Part shown: one piece after another, positions 64,000 through 64,000 of the stretch
How positions within the stretch are numbered: the stretch's first letter is position 1
Layout: each line of letters starts with the position of its first letter
Assembly (NCBI GenBank): GCA_016786615.1
Contig: JAEUVX010000011.1
Location: 186,001 to 250,000 of the forward strand
Direction of reading: 5' to 3'
DNA from: Flavipsychrobacter sp.
GTDB taxonomy: Bacteria; Bacteroidota; Bacteroidia; Chitinophagales; Chitinophagaceae
DNA: 64,000 bases
Made by a program: the position numbers and the translations under genes
The notes under the pieces: model-generated
Databases searched by the model: none
Told to the model about the DNA's origin: nothing
What the model saw: the letters and a program-made list of their open reading frames with translations, nothing else

Positions 64000-64000
64000 A

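Overview
The window reads as a chromosomal segment of a Bacteroidota bacterium, most likely of the Chitinophagia/Chitinophagaceae type (phylum confident, family only inferred). Evidence: AT-rich DNA, promoters with the Bacteroidota -7 element TAnnTTTG, weak Shine-Dalgarno signals, many SpI/SpII secreted proteins, type IX secretion (T9SS) sorting domains, PorQ/PorV-type barrels, a large TonB-dependent receptor and an M49 lipoprotein peptidase. No rRNA, tRNA, CRISPR array, insertion sequence or phage gene was recognised. Both ends cut a gene.

Layout. 1-8.3 kb: a thioredoxin-fold lipoprotein (partial), an outer-membrane barrel, Lon protease, small secreted proteins, a dipeptidyl-peptidase III-like lipoprotein and a GNAT acetyltransferase. 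8.3-12.6 kb: a leftward ATP synthase operon atpB-E-F-H-A that ends in a terminator, without gamma, beta or epsilon. 12.9-24.2 kb: pckA, a KefB-like antiporter, an FN3/T9SS protein, a lipoprotein, a HhH-GPD DNA glycosylase, gcvT, a GT-C-like membrane protein, pyrH and a VWA protein.

24.3-30.8 kb is the most coherent accessory locus: an SRPBCC protein, a CarH-like MerR regulator with a B12-binding half, then an apparent operon of ECF sigma factor, phytoene desaturase, phytoene synthase, IPP isomerase and a CrtD-like desaturase. Two inverted repeats with the same half-site (TTGTTTA), the same 19-nt spacer and centres 57 bp apart lie in front of the sigma gene. The simplest reading is a light/B12-responsive carotenoid switch. 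No lycopene cyclase or hydroxylase gene is present here, so the end product cannot be read from this window.

30.8-43.3 kb: a beta-helix lipoprotein, a divergent SAM hydroxide adenosyltransferase-family protein, an ABM protein, HIT and GreA, then a leftward three-gene surface unit: TonB-dependent receptor, 1315-residue secreted protein with a C-terminal sorting-like domain, and a PorV/PorQ-family barrel. 43.4-50.1 kb: a 2-hydroxyacid dehydrogenase overlapping ksgA, then pepA-type aminopeptidase, pdxA, an M16 protease and a nitronate monooxygenase-like enzyme. 50.2-64 kb: a repetitive T9SS cargo protein, a DUF2130 protein, an OmpA/PD40 protein resembling PorE, fabI, porQ, a TerC-family protein, two tandem secreted M1 peptidases with sorting domains, and a small regulator/unknown-protein locus.

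Most units are separated by strong AT-flanked hairpins, several of them bidirectional between convergent genes. All functional calls rest on motifs and family resemblance read by eye; no database search was run.
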